Origin: Mycolicibacterium vaccae NBRC 14118 = CIP 105934 | Lineage (GTDB): Bacteria; Actinomycetota; Actinomycetes; Mycobacteriales; Mycobacteriaceae | Reading direction: 5' to 3' | Assembly: GCF_001552715.1 (NCBI RefSeq) | Contig: NZ_BCRS01000053.1 | Coordinates: 1-34,502, forward strand | Length of the DNA stretch: 34,502 nt | Shown: positions 1 to 8,172 of the stretch, piece after piece | Layout: the number at the start of each line of letters is the position of its first letter | Position numbering within the stretch: position 1 is the first letter of the stretch | Program-made: the position numbers and the translations under genes | The notes under the pieces: model-generated | Told to the model about the DNA's origin: nothing | Databases searched by the model: none | Seen by the model: only the letters and a program-made list of their open reading frames with translations

Positions 1-673
1 GGGTGCGGGGGTCGGCGTCGCAGACGCTGTAGGCCATCGCGGTCAGGGTGCGTTTCCCCGCAGCGGCATCGCCGTCGAACATCCGCGTCCACACCGTGGT
101 GAACCCGGGCGCATCACCGGGGTTTCCGAACTCGATCGTCCGGCCCAGGTCGCCTTCGCGGCTTTTCCGCACGGCGTCAGGGTCGTGGCGTTCGACGATG
201 GTGTCGATCTCGGCTTCGGTCTTCTTCACCGACAACGGTCCCCAGCCGAGGATGTCGGCGGCCAGGTCGGCATCGACTGCGGCGATCAGGTCGGGGTCTT
301 TGATCAGGTCGGTGCGGGTGATGATCGCGCGCACCAACATCTCGCTGATCAACCCCTGCAGGAACAGCGCCCCGAGTTTGGGGAGGCGGTCGCGCAGCAC
401 CACCGCGCGGTAGGCCTGATGTAGCGCCAGCCCGTGGGTTATCCGATACGCCGCGGCCAGTTCGGCGGTGACCGCCGCTTCCGGGTCGACCCACCAGTCC
501 AGTCGGTCGTCGGGGGCGAGGTCGACGCGGCGGGTGAACAATTCGGCCATCAGTGCCAGCTTGCGGGCACACACCGCGTTCTCCATCCGCGAGGTAACCG
601 CCGCGGCGTCGATGAGCTCGGCGTCCGAGAGCCCGGCGAGCTGGTCGGGCTCCGGAACCGATCCATCGAACAT
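1..673 (-). CDS. DUF222 / HNH endonuclease signature protein (13E12 repeat family), partial
   Basis: The reverse strand is open from an ATG at 673 to the left edge, giving 224 codons with no stop. The protein starts MFDGSVPEPDQLAGLSDAEL and continues with a helical region containing DRLDWWVDPEAAV and LFLQGLISEMLVRAIITRTD. This is the DUF222 N-terminal half of the mycobacterial 13E12-repeat family. The C-terminal HNH nuclease motif expected in this family lies outside the window, so it cannot be checked. A TAGACT hexamer ends 7 bp before the ATG, which suggests a leaderless transcript. These genes are multi-copy in mycobacteria, their cellular role is unclear, and some copies are linked to mobile 13E12 elements; nothing mobile is visible here. 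The family call is firm; function and completeness are open. Confidence 0.85.
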   Translation of the reverse strand, partial: MFDGSVPEPDQLAGLSDAELIDAAAVTSRMENAVCARKLALMAELFTRRVDLAPDDRLDWWVDPEAAVTAELAAAYRITHGLALHQAYRAVVLRDRLPKLGALFLQGLISEMLVRAIITRTDLIKDPDLIAAVDADLAADILGWGPLSVKKTEAEIDTIVERHDPDAVRKSREGDLGRTIEFGNPGDAPGFTTVWTRMFDGDAAAGKRTLTAMAYSVCDADPRT

Positions 674-680
674 GTGTGCG

Positions 681-686
681 AGTCTA
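681..686 (-). promoter_or_regulatory. Putative -10 hexamer (TAGACT) of the DUF222 gene
   Basis: Read on the minus strand, TAGACT is followed by 7 bp and then the ATG at 673. A TAnnnT hexamer at this distance puts the transcription start at or within a base or two of the start codon, and no Shine-Dalgarno sequence can fit. Inference from spacing only. Confidence 0.45.
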
Positions 687-762
687 CCGGCGGGGTGTGA
701 CAAATACGGTCGGCATTGGCCAGCTGTGGACCGATTCGGATGTGTGGACAAACCGCCACAGA

Positions 763-1695
763 TCAAAGCTGCGGAATGACCTCTGAGGCCAGCAGTTCCA
801 GCGTCTGATCCGAGGCTCGGTCATGGGTGAACAACACGATCTGGCCGAAGCCCATCTCGACCAGCGCCCCGAGCCGATCTGCCATCTCGGCCGGTGTGCC
901 GATCAAGCCGGTGTCATGTAGGCCGAATCCTTCGCCGCCAAAACGTTTCTCGGCGAGGCTTCGCACCTTCGGCAGTGAGGCGTCGTCCGGTGCCAGCGCC
1001 ATCACCGCCTCGATCGAGAGCGTGATGGTGTCGGGGTCGCGGCCGACGTCGTCGCAGATCGACCGCAACGCGGCGATCTTCTCCTTGATCTGGCCGAGTG
1101 CGTAGGTCGGCACATTCCACACGTCGGCATAACGCGCCACCAGTGGCAGTGTGAACTTCTCGCCGACCCCGCCGACGACGATCGGGGGGCGCGGATGTTG
1201 GACTGCTCCCGGGGCGATCGGCATGTCGGTGACGGTGAAATGCTTGCCCGCGAAGTCGATCCGTCCGTCGTCGAAGGCCTGATGCAGGATCTGCAGCGTC
1301 TCGCCGAGTTGTTCGGACCGGTCGGCGAAGGTGCCCCACGGCAGTCCGGCGCGACGGTGTTCGTCCTCGATGGAGCCGCTGCCGATGCCGAGGCTCAGGC
1401 GTCCGTCCGAGATCTGATCGAGCGTGGTCGCCATCTTGGCCAGCGTGACCGGGTGGCGAAATTGGTTGCACAACACCATGTGTCCGACCCGCAACGTGTC
1501 GGTGCGACTCAGCAGTGCGGTGGCCAGGGTCCAGGCTTCCATCGACGGATAGTCCGGCATGCCGGGTCCGTACAGATGGTCGTAGAGCCACAGCGAGTCG
1601 ATGCCGAGGTCCTCGCAGCGCAGCGCGCGGTGCAGGACCTCGTCGAAGGCGAAGCCCATCTGGGGCAGGTAGACGCCGATCTCCGGCCTGCTCAT
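763..1695 (-). CDS. LLM class (F420/flavin-dependent) oxidoreductase
   Basis: This 310-residue protein has the luciferase-like monooxygenase (PF00296) TIM-barrel pattern: an N-terminal EIGVYLPQMGFAFDE strand, the LWLYDHLYGP segment, RVGHMVLCNQFRHPVTLAKM, and DGRLSLGIGSGSIEDEH. In this family the last block contacts the cofactor. A late IVVGGVGEKFTLPLVARYAD block closes the barrel. Mycobacterial members mostly use coenzyme F420, although FMN is possible. The substrate is unknown. The reading frame stays open far upstream (to 2958). I chose the ATG at 1695 because MSRPEIGVYLPQ is the natural family start and a GGGAGGG ribosome site lies just before it. It is divergent from another LLM gene at 1798, with 102 bp between them. 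Confidence 0.85.
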   Translation of the reverse strand: MSRPEIGVYLPQMGFAFDEVLHRALRCEDLGIDSLWLYDHLYGPGMPDYPSMEAWTLATALLSRTDTLRVGHMVLCNQFRHPVTLAKMATTLDQISDGRLSLGIGSGSIEDEHRRAGLPWGTFADRSEQLGETLQILHQAFDDGRIDFAGKHFTVTDMPIAPGAVQHPRPPIVVGGVGEKFTLPLVARYADVWNVPTYALGQIKEKIAALRSICDDVGRDPDTITLSIEAVMALAPDDASLPKVRSLAEKRFGGEGFGLHDTGLIGTPAEMADRLGALVEMGFGQIVLFTHDRASDQTLELLASEVIPQL

Positions 1696-1747
1696 GACCC
1701 TCCCAGGTGGTCGCGCTGTACATTGTGCCGTCTGCATGGTAACGACA

Positions 1748-1764
1748 TTCTCGCAAAGTGAGAA
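1748..1764. promoter_or_regulatory. Inverted repeat in the divergent LLM intergenic region
   Basis: TTCTC and GAGAA form perfect 5-bp arms separated by 7 bp, between the two divergent LLM oxidoreductase genes. The place and symmetry fit an operator for a dimeric regulator (TetR-like sites often look like this), but the arms are short and no regulator gene is adjacent. Confidence 0.3.
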
Positions 1765-1797
1765 GGAAGTTCTGGCGCGACGATCCGAAAGGCTGCC

Positions 1798-2727
1798 ATG
1801 CAGTTTGCGATCACCCATCCGATGCACAGCCATCCCTACAATCCCGAGCTCGTCACCGGAGCCGGGATCGCGCAGGTGGCCACGGCCGCCGAGAAGGCCG
1901 GGTTCGGCGGCTTCGGGTTCACCGACCATCCCGCGCCGACCCGGCGCTGGCTGCAGGCGGGCGGGCACGACGCGCTCGATCCGTTCGTGGCGATGGGCTT
2001 CGCGGCCGCCCACACCACGACTCTGCGGTTGATCCCGAACATCGTGGTGCTGCCGTACCGCAACCCGTTCGTCGTCGCCAAAGCCGGTGCCACCCTGGAC
2101 CTGATCTCCGGCGGCAGATTCACCCTGGCCGTCGGGGTGGGCTATCTGAAGCGGGAATTCGCCGCCCTCGGTGTGGCATTCGACGAGCGCGCCGAACTGT
2201 TCGAGGAGGCGCTGCAGGTGATCCGCGCCGTCTGGACCACCGACGAGGTCACCGTCGAGGGTAAGCACTTCAGTGCCGCCGGCATCGCCGCCCATCCCCG
2301 GCCCGCCGCCGCACCGCCGATCTGGGTGGGAGGCAACACCTCGGCCGCACGGGCGCGGGTCGCCCGGTACGCACAGGGTTGGTGCCCCTTCCGGGCCCCG
2401 GCGCTGTTGGCGCAGACCGCCCGCACGGCGCCCCTGGAAACGGTGGAGCACCTGGCCTCCGGCATCGACGACCTGCGGCGCCGCCTGGAGGACGCCGGCC
2501 GCGATCCGTCCGGTGTCGACATCACCTTCACCAACGACACGGGTGGTTCTCCCGGGGCCGACGACTTCAACGCCGACGAATTCCTCTCCGGCGTCGCCGA
2601 ACTCGAAAAGGTCGGGGTCACCTGGATTCAGGTGACGGTGCCGGGGGACAGCCTCGCGCACACACTGGAGACCATCGAGGAGTTCGGCGGGTCGGTTATC
2701 GCACCGGCTACGACCCGGCGAGCCTGA
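1798..2727 (+). CDS. LLM class F420-dependent oxidoreductase
   Basis: This 309-residue luciferase-like monooxygenase-family protein has FGGFGFTDHPAPTRRW near the N-terminus, LRLIPNIVVLPYRNPFVVAK, the cofactor-binding block GGRFTLAVGVGYLKREF, and PPIWVGGNTSAARARVARYA in the C-terminal half. These fit the actinobacterial F420-dependent LLM subfamily (TIGR03619-like, from memory). The ATG at 1798 follows a GAAAGG element, and MQFAITHPM is a normal family start. It is divergent from the LLM gene ending at 763 but only distantly similar to it, so the two are not a recent duplication. Its 3' end overlaps the convergent MDR gene by 20 bp (2708-2727). The substrate cannot be predicted. Confidence 0.85.
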   Translation: MQFAITHPMHSHPYNPELVTGAGIAQVATAAEKAGFGGFGFTDHPAPTRRWLQAGGHDALDPFVAMGFAAAHTTTLRLIPNIVVLPYRNPFVVAKAGATLDLISGGRFTLAVGVGYLKREFAALGVAFDERAELFEEALQVIRAVWTTDEVTVEGKHFSAAGIAAHPRPAAAPPIWVGGNTSAARARVARYAQGWCPFRAPALLAQTARTAPLETVEHLASGIDDLRRRLEDAGRDPSGVDITFTNDTGGSPGADDFNADEFLSGVAELEKVGVTWIQVTVPGDSLAHTLETIEEFGGSVIAPATTRRA

Positions 2728-3727
2728 CCAGTGTCTTGCCGATGTTGGCGCCGGTGAACAGACCGTTGAGCGCGTCCACGCAGGACCCGATGCCGTCGAA
2801 GATGGTCTCGCGGTGGGTGAGTAGACCCTGTTCGTCCCAGCCTCGCAGCGCGGCGAACGCCTCATCGAAGCGGCCCCACTCGTCGAGGGCGTTGAAGCCC
2901 TGCATCGAGGCGGTTTTGGCGAGCAGATTGACGTAGTTCGCCGGTCCCGGGTGCTCACCGGTGAGATAGCTGGAGATCACGCCGCACAGCACCACCCGGG
3001 CTTTGTGCGCAAGCCTGCCGAGCACGGCGTCGAGGATCCGTCCGCCCACGTTGTCGAAGTACACGTTCACGCCCTGCGGGCAGTGCCGGCGCAGCGCTGC
3101 GGGCAGATCGTCGTTGCGGTAGTCGATGCAGGCGTCGAAACCGAAGTCCTGGACCACCGCCCGGCACTTGTCCGGTCCGCCGGCGATGCCGACCACCCGC
3201 GCGCCGGCGATCTTGGCGATCTGCCCGGCCACCGATCCGGTCGCCCCGGCCGCGGCCGACACCACCACTGTCTCGCCGGGCTGCGGGCGACCGATCCCGG
3301 TCATGCCGAAATACGCGGTGGCGCCCGTCGGCCCGTAGACCGACATCACCGCCAGCTGGTCCACCCGGTCGCCGGGGCCGGGCACCGGGGTGGTGAACAG
3401 GTCGTCACGGACGGTCGTGTATTCCTGGAATCCGGTCAAGGTCGTCACGATGTCGCCGACCGTGTACGCCGGACAACGGGTTTCGATTACCTCGCCGATG
3501 CCGGCGGCCCGGATCACCTCGCCCAGTCCGACCGGCGGCAGATACCCCGGCTGGTCGTCGAGCCAGGTCCGCACGGCCGCGTCGACACCGACGTAGGTGG
3601 TGCGCACCAGGGCTTCGCCGGCCGCGGGTTCGGGGGCGGGCGTGGTCACCAGTTCGGTGTCCTCGGCGGCGACCAACCCGTGTGGGCGGCGGCGCAACAC
3701 GATCTGGCGGTTCGTCAGCGTCGGCAC
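2708..3727 (-). CDS. NADP-dependent medium-chain reductase (PTGR/CurA-like MDR)
   Basis: This 339-residue protein is a zinc-independent medium-chain dehydrogenase/reductase. An N-terminal GroES-like domain runs to about residue 115. It is followed by YGPTGATAYFGMTGIG and the nucleotide-binding segment VVVSAAAGATGSVAGQIAK, which has the AxxGxxG pattern, then VYFDNVGGRILD. This matches the leukotriene-B4 12-hydroxydehydrogenase/curcumin-reductase branch, which reduces alpha,beta-unsaturated carbonyls with NADPH. No zinc-ligand cysteine cluster is seen. The start is GTG at 3727, preceded at 7 bp by TAGGTT, suggesting leaderless expression. It is followed on the same strand by no gene; its 3' end overlaps the convergent LLM gene. 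The physiological substrate is unknown. Confidence 0.85.
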   Translation of the reverse strand: MPTLTNRQIVLRRRPHGLVAAEDTELVTTPAPEPAAGEALVRTTYVGVDAAVRTWLDDQPGYLPPVGLGEVIRAAGIGEVIETRCPAYTVGDIVTTLTGFQEYTTVRDDLFTTPVPGPGDRVDQLAVMSVYGPTGATAYFGMTGIGRPQPGETVVVSAAAGATGSVAGQIAKIAGARVVGIAGGPDKCRAVVQDFGFDACIDYRNDDLPAALRRHCPQGVNVYFDNVGGRILDAVLGRLAHKARVVLCGVISSYLTGEHPGPANYVNLLAKTASMQGFNALDEWGRFDEAFAALRGWDEQGLLTHRETIFDGIGSCVDALNGLFTGANIGKTLVRLAGS

Positions 3728-3734
3728 CGGGCAG

Positions 3735-3740
3735 AACCTA
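3735..3740 (-). promoter_or_regulatory. Putative -10 hexamer (TAGGTT) of the MDR reductase gene
   Basis: On the minus strand TAGGTT ends 7 bp before the GTG start at 3727, with no ribosome-binding sequence between. This is the spacing expected for a leaderless mycobacterial promoter. Confidence 0.45.
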
Positions 3741-3773
3741 CCGAAGCAGGCGCGGCGCCGAGCCGCTATTGGC

Positions 3774-4577
3774 CTAACACCGCCACAACGCCTCCTGGGC
3801 CGTGGTGGCGATCAACGTGCCGTCGCCGTCGTAGAGCGAACCGCGCACCAGCCCGCGGGAGTCGCCCACGTTGAGCTGATGCACCTCGTAGCGATGCCAG
3901 TGGTGCGGCGTGAACGCGCGGTGGAACCACACCGAATGGTCCAGGCTGGCAGCGAAAGTCGAGGAGCCGGGCTCGGGCTCCAGCGGGACGCCCGAGGGCC
4001 GGGCCACGGGCACCGGCCCGAAGTCGGACAGGAACGTCAGCGTGCACGCCCGCAGCAGCGGGTCGTCCTCGATCTCGTCGCGGGTGCGGATCCAGAACGG
4101 CGGCACCGCGAAGACCGAGTCGTCCTCGGGCCGGGTGCGGATCTCGAAGCGGTCGGCGAACTCGATGTCGGGTTCCTTCGGGCACGCGTCGGGCAGCGTC
4201 ACCGACGGCGCCGGCGTGGGGTGTTCCTCGGCGCCCGGTTCCGGCACGTGGAAGGACGCGATCATCTCCAGGATCGCCGCGCCCCGCTGGACCGCGGTGA
4301 CGCGGCGGGTGTCGAAGGAGCGACCGTCGCGGGTGCGCTCCACGTGCAGTTCCACCTCGTCGCCGTAGCGGCCGCCCCGCACGAAGTACAGATGCAGCGA
4401 CTGCGGCAGCTTGCCCGCCCCCACCGTGGCCCCGGCGGCGCCCAGCGCCTGCGCCGCGATCAGGCCCCCGAACAGCCGGGAGCCGGGCCCGGCAGCGGTG
4501 GGACGGGTGACGAACACGTCGTCGCGGCGGTCGAACCGCAGAAGGTCGGCGATCCAGCTCTGCTTGACACCTGTCAC
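3774..4577 (-). CDS. Acyl-CoA thioesterase, TesB type (double hotdog)
   Basis: This 267-residue protein matches acyl-CoA thioesterase II, which hydrolyses acyl-CoA to free acid and CoA. The first hotdog has FGGLIAAQALGAA at about residues 36-48 and LHLYFVRGGR at 61-70. The second has LSDFGPV near 183-189, the catalytic-aspartate block LDHSVWFHR at 212-220, SRGLVRGSLYDGDG at 240-253, and AQEALWR near the C-terminus. D213 and Q261 line up with the catalytic Asp and Gln of E. coli TesB by memory alignment. The start is a GTG at 4577. A TAGGGT lies 9 bp upstream, inside the end of the SRPBCC gene, which could be its own promoter. Only 12 bp separate it from that gene, so the two may also be cotranscribed. 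Confidence 0.9.
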   Translation of the reverse strand: MTGVKQSWIADLLRFDRRDDVFVTRPTAAGPGSRLFGGLIAAQALGAAGATVGAGKLPQSLHLYFVRGGRYGDEVELHVERTRDGRSFDTRRVTAVQRGAAILEMIASFHVPEPGAEEHPTPAPSVTLPDACPKEPDIEFADRFEIRTRPEDDSVFAVPPFWIRTRDEIEDDPLLRACTLTFLSDFGPVPVARPSGVPLEPEPGSSTFAASLDHSVWFHRAFTPHHWHRYEVHQLNVGDSRGLVRGSLYDGDGTLIATTAQEALWRC

Positions 4578-4589
4578 AAGAAGCCGACC

Positions 4590-5078
4590 CTAGCGGGTGG
4601 CGAAGTAGCGCTCCCCGTCGGCAGCCATCCGGCCGAACCCGGCCTTCACGGTCGGCGCCAGCAGCTTGAACGGCCACCGCAGCGCACCCACCGGCTCGAT
4701 CGCGACCAGCCAGGTGAACCGGGTGCCGCTGCCCTCCGGTTCGATCCGGTAGTCCTCGGCGAAGCGCCGGAAGATCGGCACGTTGGCCTCGGTGACGTAG
4801 AACGCGTATCCCGAGCCCTCGTCCCAGGAGTAGAAGTGCTCGCGCACCCGGGTCGGTCCGGTGCCGACCTCCCGGGTGGTGCCGACCCCGAACGGCCTGG
4901 GCGACGTCCAGGTCAACGATCCGACCGTCGAGCCCCACGCCGACAGCGACTCGTCGGACTGCAGCGACTCCCAGACCTGCGCCGGACTCGCGTCATAGTG
5001 CTTCTGGTAGCGGAACACGTGCGGGGCGGAGGTCAGGAAATCGGCGTCCGCGGGCTGCAGCGCAAACCAACGTGTCAT
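4590..5078 (-). CDS. SRPBCC (START-like) family protein
   Basis: This protein of about 162 residues has the polyketide cyclase/START-like signature: FRYQKHYDASPAQVWESLQSDESLSAWG at the start, a middle part with TREVGTGPTRVREHFYSWDEG, then GTRFTWLVAIEPVG and a long C-terminal helix. Such proteins bind hydrophobic ligands in a helix-grip cavity, and many have no enzymatic role. The start is uncertain. The ATG at 5078 (MTRWFALQP) is preferred, but an ATG at 5090 and a TTG at 5114 lie in frame, and none has a clear ribosome site. It sits between the TesB thioesterase gene and a DUF427 gene on the same strand, so a role connected to lipids is plausible but unproven. Confidence 0.75.
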   Translation of the reverse strand: MTRWFALQPADADFLTSAPHVFRYQKHYDASPAQVWESLQSDESLSAWGSTVGSLTWTSPRPFGVGTTREVGTGPTRVREHFYSWDEGSGYAFYVTEANVPIFRRFAEDYRIEPEGSGTRFTWLVAIEPVGALRWPFKLLAPTVKAGFGRMAADGERYFATR

Positions 5079-5123
5079 ACACCGCAGCATCGTCGTGCGC
5101 ACCGGTGCTGACAAGTCGGACGG

Positions 5124-5807
5124 TCACCGAGCGACTCCCGGCAACTGTGCGGTCATCTCGACTCTGGCCGCGTCGAAGCTGAGCATGCCGGTGATCGGCA
5201 GGCTCTCGGGCGGCGGGTCCGCGTAGCTCCACGCCACGTCCTCGACCACCGTCGCGCCGACGACCGCATCCCAGTACGTCGCGTAACCCTTGTAGTTGCA
5301 GTAGCTGACGGTCGCGGAGCGGCGGAGCGCATCGGTGCGCACCAGGGCCGGGTCGACGTAGAGCCGAGGCGCCAGCGCCGTCTCGAACACGACCACGGTG
5401 TCGGCGGTGTCGACCAGCACGGTCCCGGCGACGACGACCCGCAGTCTGCGCGAGGTGGGGCGGCAGTCGACGCGGTGATATGGGTTGGGCGGATAGTGCA
5501 CCAGCCGGCGGCCTTCCTCCAACCAGGTGTCGACGGCCGACCACGGCACCACCGCATAGCCGGGCAACTCCGGAACCGGCGTGCTGGGCAGGTCGCCGAT
5601 GTCCGCGGCCAGGAACGCGTAGCTCAGCGGTGCGCCGCGCCGGTGCACCATCACCGCGTCCTCGGTGTCGAGCACGGTACGCCCGTCGACGAGCGCCTGT
5701 ACCCGCCGCGGATGCGGCTCGATGTAGACCAGGTCGCCGGACACCTCCGGGCTCAACCGACCGGCCCGGTCCCGGCTGAGCGGGCCGCTGCCCGCCACCA
5801 GGCTCAT
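5124..5807 (-). CDS. Double DUF427 domain protein
   Basis: This 227-residue protein contains two DUF427 domains in tandem. The first spans about 25-115 (VYIEPHPRRVQALVDGRTVLDT, then PLSYAFLAADI). The second spans about 120-215 (LRVVVAGTVLVDTADTVVVFET, then VSYCNYKGYATYWDAVV). The YCxxKG motif of the second copy is the best-conserved element of the family; in the first the corresponding segment reads LSYAFLAADIG. The biochemical function of DUF427 is not established. The frame stays open far upstream, opposite the WS/DGAT gene; the ATG at 5807 is chosen because GGAG lies 8 nt before it and homology starts there. It heads a minus-strand set DUF427-SRPBCC-TesB and is divergent from the acyltransferase. 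Confidence 0.8.
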   Translation of the reverse strand: MSLVAGSGPLSRDRAGRLSPEVSGDLVYIEPHPRRVQALVDGRTVLDTEDAVMVHRRGAPLSYAFLAADIGDLPSTPVPELPGYAVVPWSAVDTWLEEGRRLVHYPPNPYHRVDCRPTSRRLRVVVAGTVLVDTADTVVVFETALAPRLYVDPALVRTDALRRSATVSYCNYKGYATYWDAVVGATVVEDVAWSYADPPPESLPITGMLSFDAARVEMTAQLPGVAR

Positions 5808-5993
5808 CGAAGTGCTCCGCCGACAACATGATCCGTGGCACTCAACAGTGGGACCCTTTCGCTCGGACGTCATGGGCGAGATCGATGTGAGTGAGATTCT
5901 TGTAACAACGGACGCGCCGGGGCCGCAAAGTGACGAAGATCTACGAAACGGGTACCACCTTGCAACCGGGTGGACGACGAACGGGGTGGCCGG
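5808..5993. other. Divergent intergenic region between DUF427 and WS/DGAT genes
   Basis: These 186 bp separate two divergent genes and are less GC-rich than their flanks, especially around 5885-5960. They should hold promoters for both directions. I found no convincing paired -35/-10 set and no clear palindrome. A GTG at 5970 is in frame with the acyltransferase and could extend it by eight residues. Confidence 0.4.
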
Positions 5994-7424
5994 GTGAGAC
6001 GACTCAATGGTGTGGACGCCATGATGCTGTACAGCGAGACCCCGGAAGTCCACATGCACACCCTCAAGATCGGCGTGCTGGACGTGTCCGCCGTCGAGGG
6101 CTTCGACTTCGAGTTCTTCCGGCGGGCCGCGCTGTCCCGGCTGCACGCACTGGCCCCGCTGCGCTACCAACTCGTCGACATCCCGCTGAAGTTCCACCAC
6201 CCGATGTGGGTGCAGAACGCCGAGATCGACGTCGACTATCACGTGCGCAGGGCCCGGGTGCCGGCGCCTGGCGGCCGCCGCGAACTCGACCAGCTGATCG
6301 GCGAGATCGCAGGCACGCCTCTGGACCGCCGGTATCCGCTGTGGGAGATGTACGTCGCAGAAGGGCTGGCGGACAACAAGATCGCGGTCATCCACAAGGT
6401 TCACCACGTGCTCGCCGACGGTGTCGCGTCGGCCAATCAGCTGGCGATGGCGATCCAGCCGCGCGAACCGGGGATCGGTGGCCAGCTGGCCGAGGTGCCC
6501 GCGGATTCGGCCGCGCCGAGGAATCTGCTCAAGGCCGCGGCGCGTGACCACCTGCGCCAGATGCGACGGCTGCCCAGGCTGGTCAACGAGACCGCGGCCG
6601 GAGTCTCGAGGGTGCGCAGGCAGGCCAGGGAGCGCGGGCGTCATCCCGACCTGGCGCGCAATTTCGCGCCGCCGCCGACTTTCCTCAACCATGTCGTGAC
6701 GCCGGGTCGGCGCTTCGCGACCGCCCCGCTGGCGCTCGCGGACGTCAAGGAGACGGCCCGCCATCTCGGGGTCACCCTGAACGACATCGTGCTGGCGACC
6801 GCCGCCGGTGCGCTGCGCGAGTTGCAGTTGCGCTACGACGAGAAAGCCGACTCCCCGCTGATCGCGGGTGTTCCGGTCAGCTTCAACACCGCGCCGGACC
6901 GGCTGTTCGGCAACGAATTCACCTACATGACACCGTCTTTGCCGGTCCATGTGGCAGATCCGATCGCCCGGGTGCGGCTCACCGCGACGGCGACGGCCAT
7001 CGCCAAGGACAATCATCAGCTGCTCGGGCCGATGCTTCTGCCGAATTGGCTGACCTATCTGCCGCCGGCCACCACTCCGCGGATCTTCCGATCGCAGGCC
7101 CGCCGCCTGGAGTCCTCGATGGTGATGAACCTGACCATCTCGAACGTGCCGGGTCCGAGGGAGCGGGGCGTGATGGACGGTGCCGTGGTCGACGAGATCT
7201 ACTCGGTCGGCCCGATCGTCGCCGGCAGCGGCATGAACATCACGGTGTGGAGCTACGTCGACCAGCTGTCGATCTCGGTGCTGACCGACGACAGGACGCT
7301 GAAGGATCCGCACGAGGCCACCGACGCGTTGCTGGCCTCGTTCGTCGAGATCCGGTCCGCCGCCGGTCTGTCGGAGGCGCTGACACCTGTCGAGAAGACG
7401 ATGCCGGTCGCGCCTGCGCTCTGA
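5994..7424 (+). CDS. Wax ester synthase / diacylglycerol O-acyltransferase (WS/DGAT)
   Basis: This 476-residue protein begins MRRLNGVDAMMLYSETPEVH, the standard start of mycobacterial WS/DGAT (Tgs) proteins. It carries the active-site motif HHVLADG at about 137-143 (HHxxxDG), which catalyses acyl transfer from acyl-CoA to diacylglycerol or a fatty alcohol. Later conserved blocks are LNDIVLATAAGALR, GVPVSFNT, and the C-terminal NLTISNVPGPRE. The family makes triacylglycerol or wax esters at the inner face of the membrane. The GTG at 5994 is chosen because family homology starts there and GGGGTGG lies upstream; a GTG at 5970 is the alternative. It is divergent from the DUF427-SRPBCC-TesB set and is followed at 163 bp by two small paralogous genes. 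Confidence 0.92.
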   Translation: MRRLNGVDAMMLYSETPEVHMHTLKIGVLDVSAVEGFDFEFFRRAALSRLHALAPLRYQLVDIPLKFHHPMWVQNAEIDVDYHVRRARVPAPGGRRELDQLIGEIAGTPLDRRYPLWEMYVAEGLADNKIAVIHKVHHVLADGVASANQLAMAIQPREPGIGGQLAEVPADSAAPRNLLKAAARDHLRQMRRLPRLVNETAAGVSRVRRQARERGRHPDLARNFAPPPTFLNHVVTPGRRFATAPLALADVKETARHLGVTLNDIVLATAAGALRELQLRYDEKADSPLIAGVPVSFNTAPDRLFGNEFTYMTPSLPVHVADPIARVRLTATATAIAKDNHQLLGPMLLPNWLTYLPPATTPRIFRSQARRLESSMVMNLTISNVPGPRERGVMDGAVVDEIYSVGPIVAGSGMNITVWSYVDQLSISVLTDDRTLKDPHEATDALLASFVEIRSAAGLSEALTPVEKTMPVAPAL

Positions 7425-7587
7425 CATCGCTCCGAAGTTCGGAACCTGTTGTTCGGCGCACGCTTTCGCGGCGCGGCGGCGACTTTTCGCGCGTACCGAG
7501 ACCTGATCGTCACTTTACAGATGAGATCATAAGTGTCACGCTATCGAAGGCGCAACGCAATGCGCGCCGAAGATGTGGAGGCAGACG

Positions 7588-8172
7588 GTGAGAGCTCGGA
7601 CGTTCGAGACAGGCAGTCTCGCGGGGCTGGCCGGCAAGAGGTCCGGAGTCCGCATCACCGGCGAGACCGTGCACACCTACGACCTCCATGTGATCGCCGC
7701 CGACGTGGACGGGATCGTCACCGCGGCCGGCGGTTGGCTGTGTGACCGGGCGCGGGCGGGCTGGCAGGTCACCGTGACGGTGCCGCCGGATCGCGACGTC
7801 CGGGCACTGACGATTCTCGGTCTCGACGTCGATACGCACGAGCCCGCGCTCCACGCACTGCCCGGTACGGCCGCGGTCGCCGTCGACGCTCGGGTGCTGC
7901 GTGACGACGAGCGCCTGCGCGAGCGCGTGCTGAGCCTGGTCGACGCGGCGCGGGCCGAGGTCACCGTGTGGGGCGACCCGTCCCCGGTCGGACCGGACGG
8001 CCGGTTCGACAGGGTGGTGCACCGCCTCAGCGCAGCCGCGCGGGCTTTCAAGGCGCGGGCACTGCAGACCACCGGGCAGGTGGCGCCGGATCTCGCCGTC
8101 GAGACGTTCGTCAGCGCCGCGCTCTGGTATCCACCCGACGGCGCCGATCTGATGCCGCTACCGGAGCGCTAG
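7588..8172 (+). CDS. Unrecognised protein, first of a tandem paralogous pair (possible degenerate PIG-L/LmbE-like)
   Basis: This 194-residue protein matches no family I can name with confidence. The GTG at 7588 is preferred over an in-frame ATG at 7573 because GGAGG sits 6 nt before it. Residues around 30-75 read as strand-turn-helix-strand with GGWLCDRARAGWQVTVTVP and then LTILGLDV; a later block has EVTVWGDPSP, and an AARAFKARAL helix follows. The next gene has the same blocks in the same order. The first half resembles the LmbE/PIG-L deacetylase start (HPDD, GG, helix, GxxVTV), but the metal-binding HPDD is replaced by ADVDG. I infer a binding or regulatory protein rather than a hydrolase, with low certainty. 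No membrane segment or signal peptide is seen. Confidence 0.65.
   Translation: MRARTFETGSLAGLAGKRSGVRITGETVHTYDLHVIAADVDGIVTAAGGWLCDRARAGWQVTVTVPPDRDVRALTILGLDVDTHEPALHALPGTAAVAVDARVLRDDERLRERVLSLVDAARAEVTVWGDPSPVGPDGRFDRVVHRLSAAARAFKARALQTTGQVAPDLAVETFVSAALWYPPDGADLMPLPER

Noticed and set aside
1..673. A mobile element or prophage edge at the left boundary, suggested by the 13E12-type gene.
   Set aside because: No inverted repeats, integrase, tRNA or target duplication are visible in the window; this family is common as ordinary chromosomal copies.
763..2958. A single 731-residue minus-strand protein covering both LLM loci.
   Set aside because: Only residues from the ATG at 1695 onward match a family; the rest is antisense to the LLM gene at 1798-2727, a common artefact in high-GC DNA.
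5124..7427. A 767-residue minus-strand protein over DUF427 and the acyltransferase region.
   Set aside because: The upstream two thirds is antisense to the WS/DGAT gene and shows no domain; DUF427 starts at 5807 with its own ribosome site.
7431..7443. Short palindrome TCCGAA-G-TTCGGA after the WS/DGAT stop.
   Set aside because: Arms of 6 bp with a 1-bp centre cannot form an RNA hairpin, and it lies too far (about 145 bp) from the next start for a confident operator claim.
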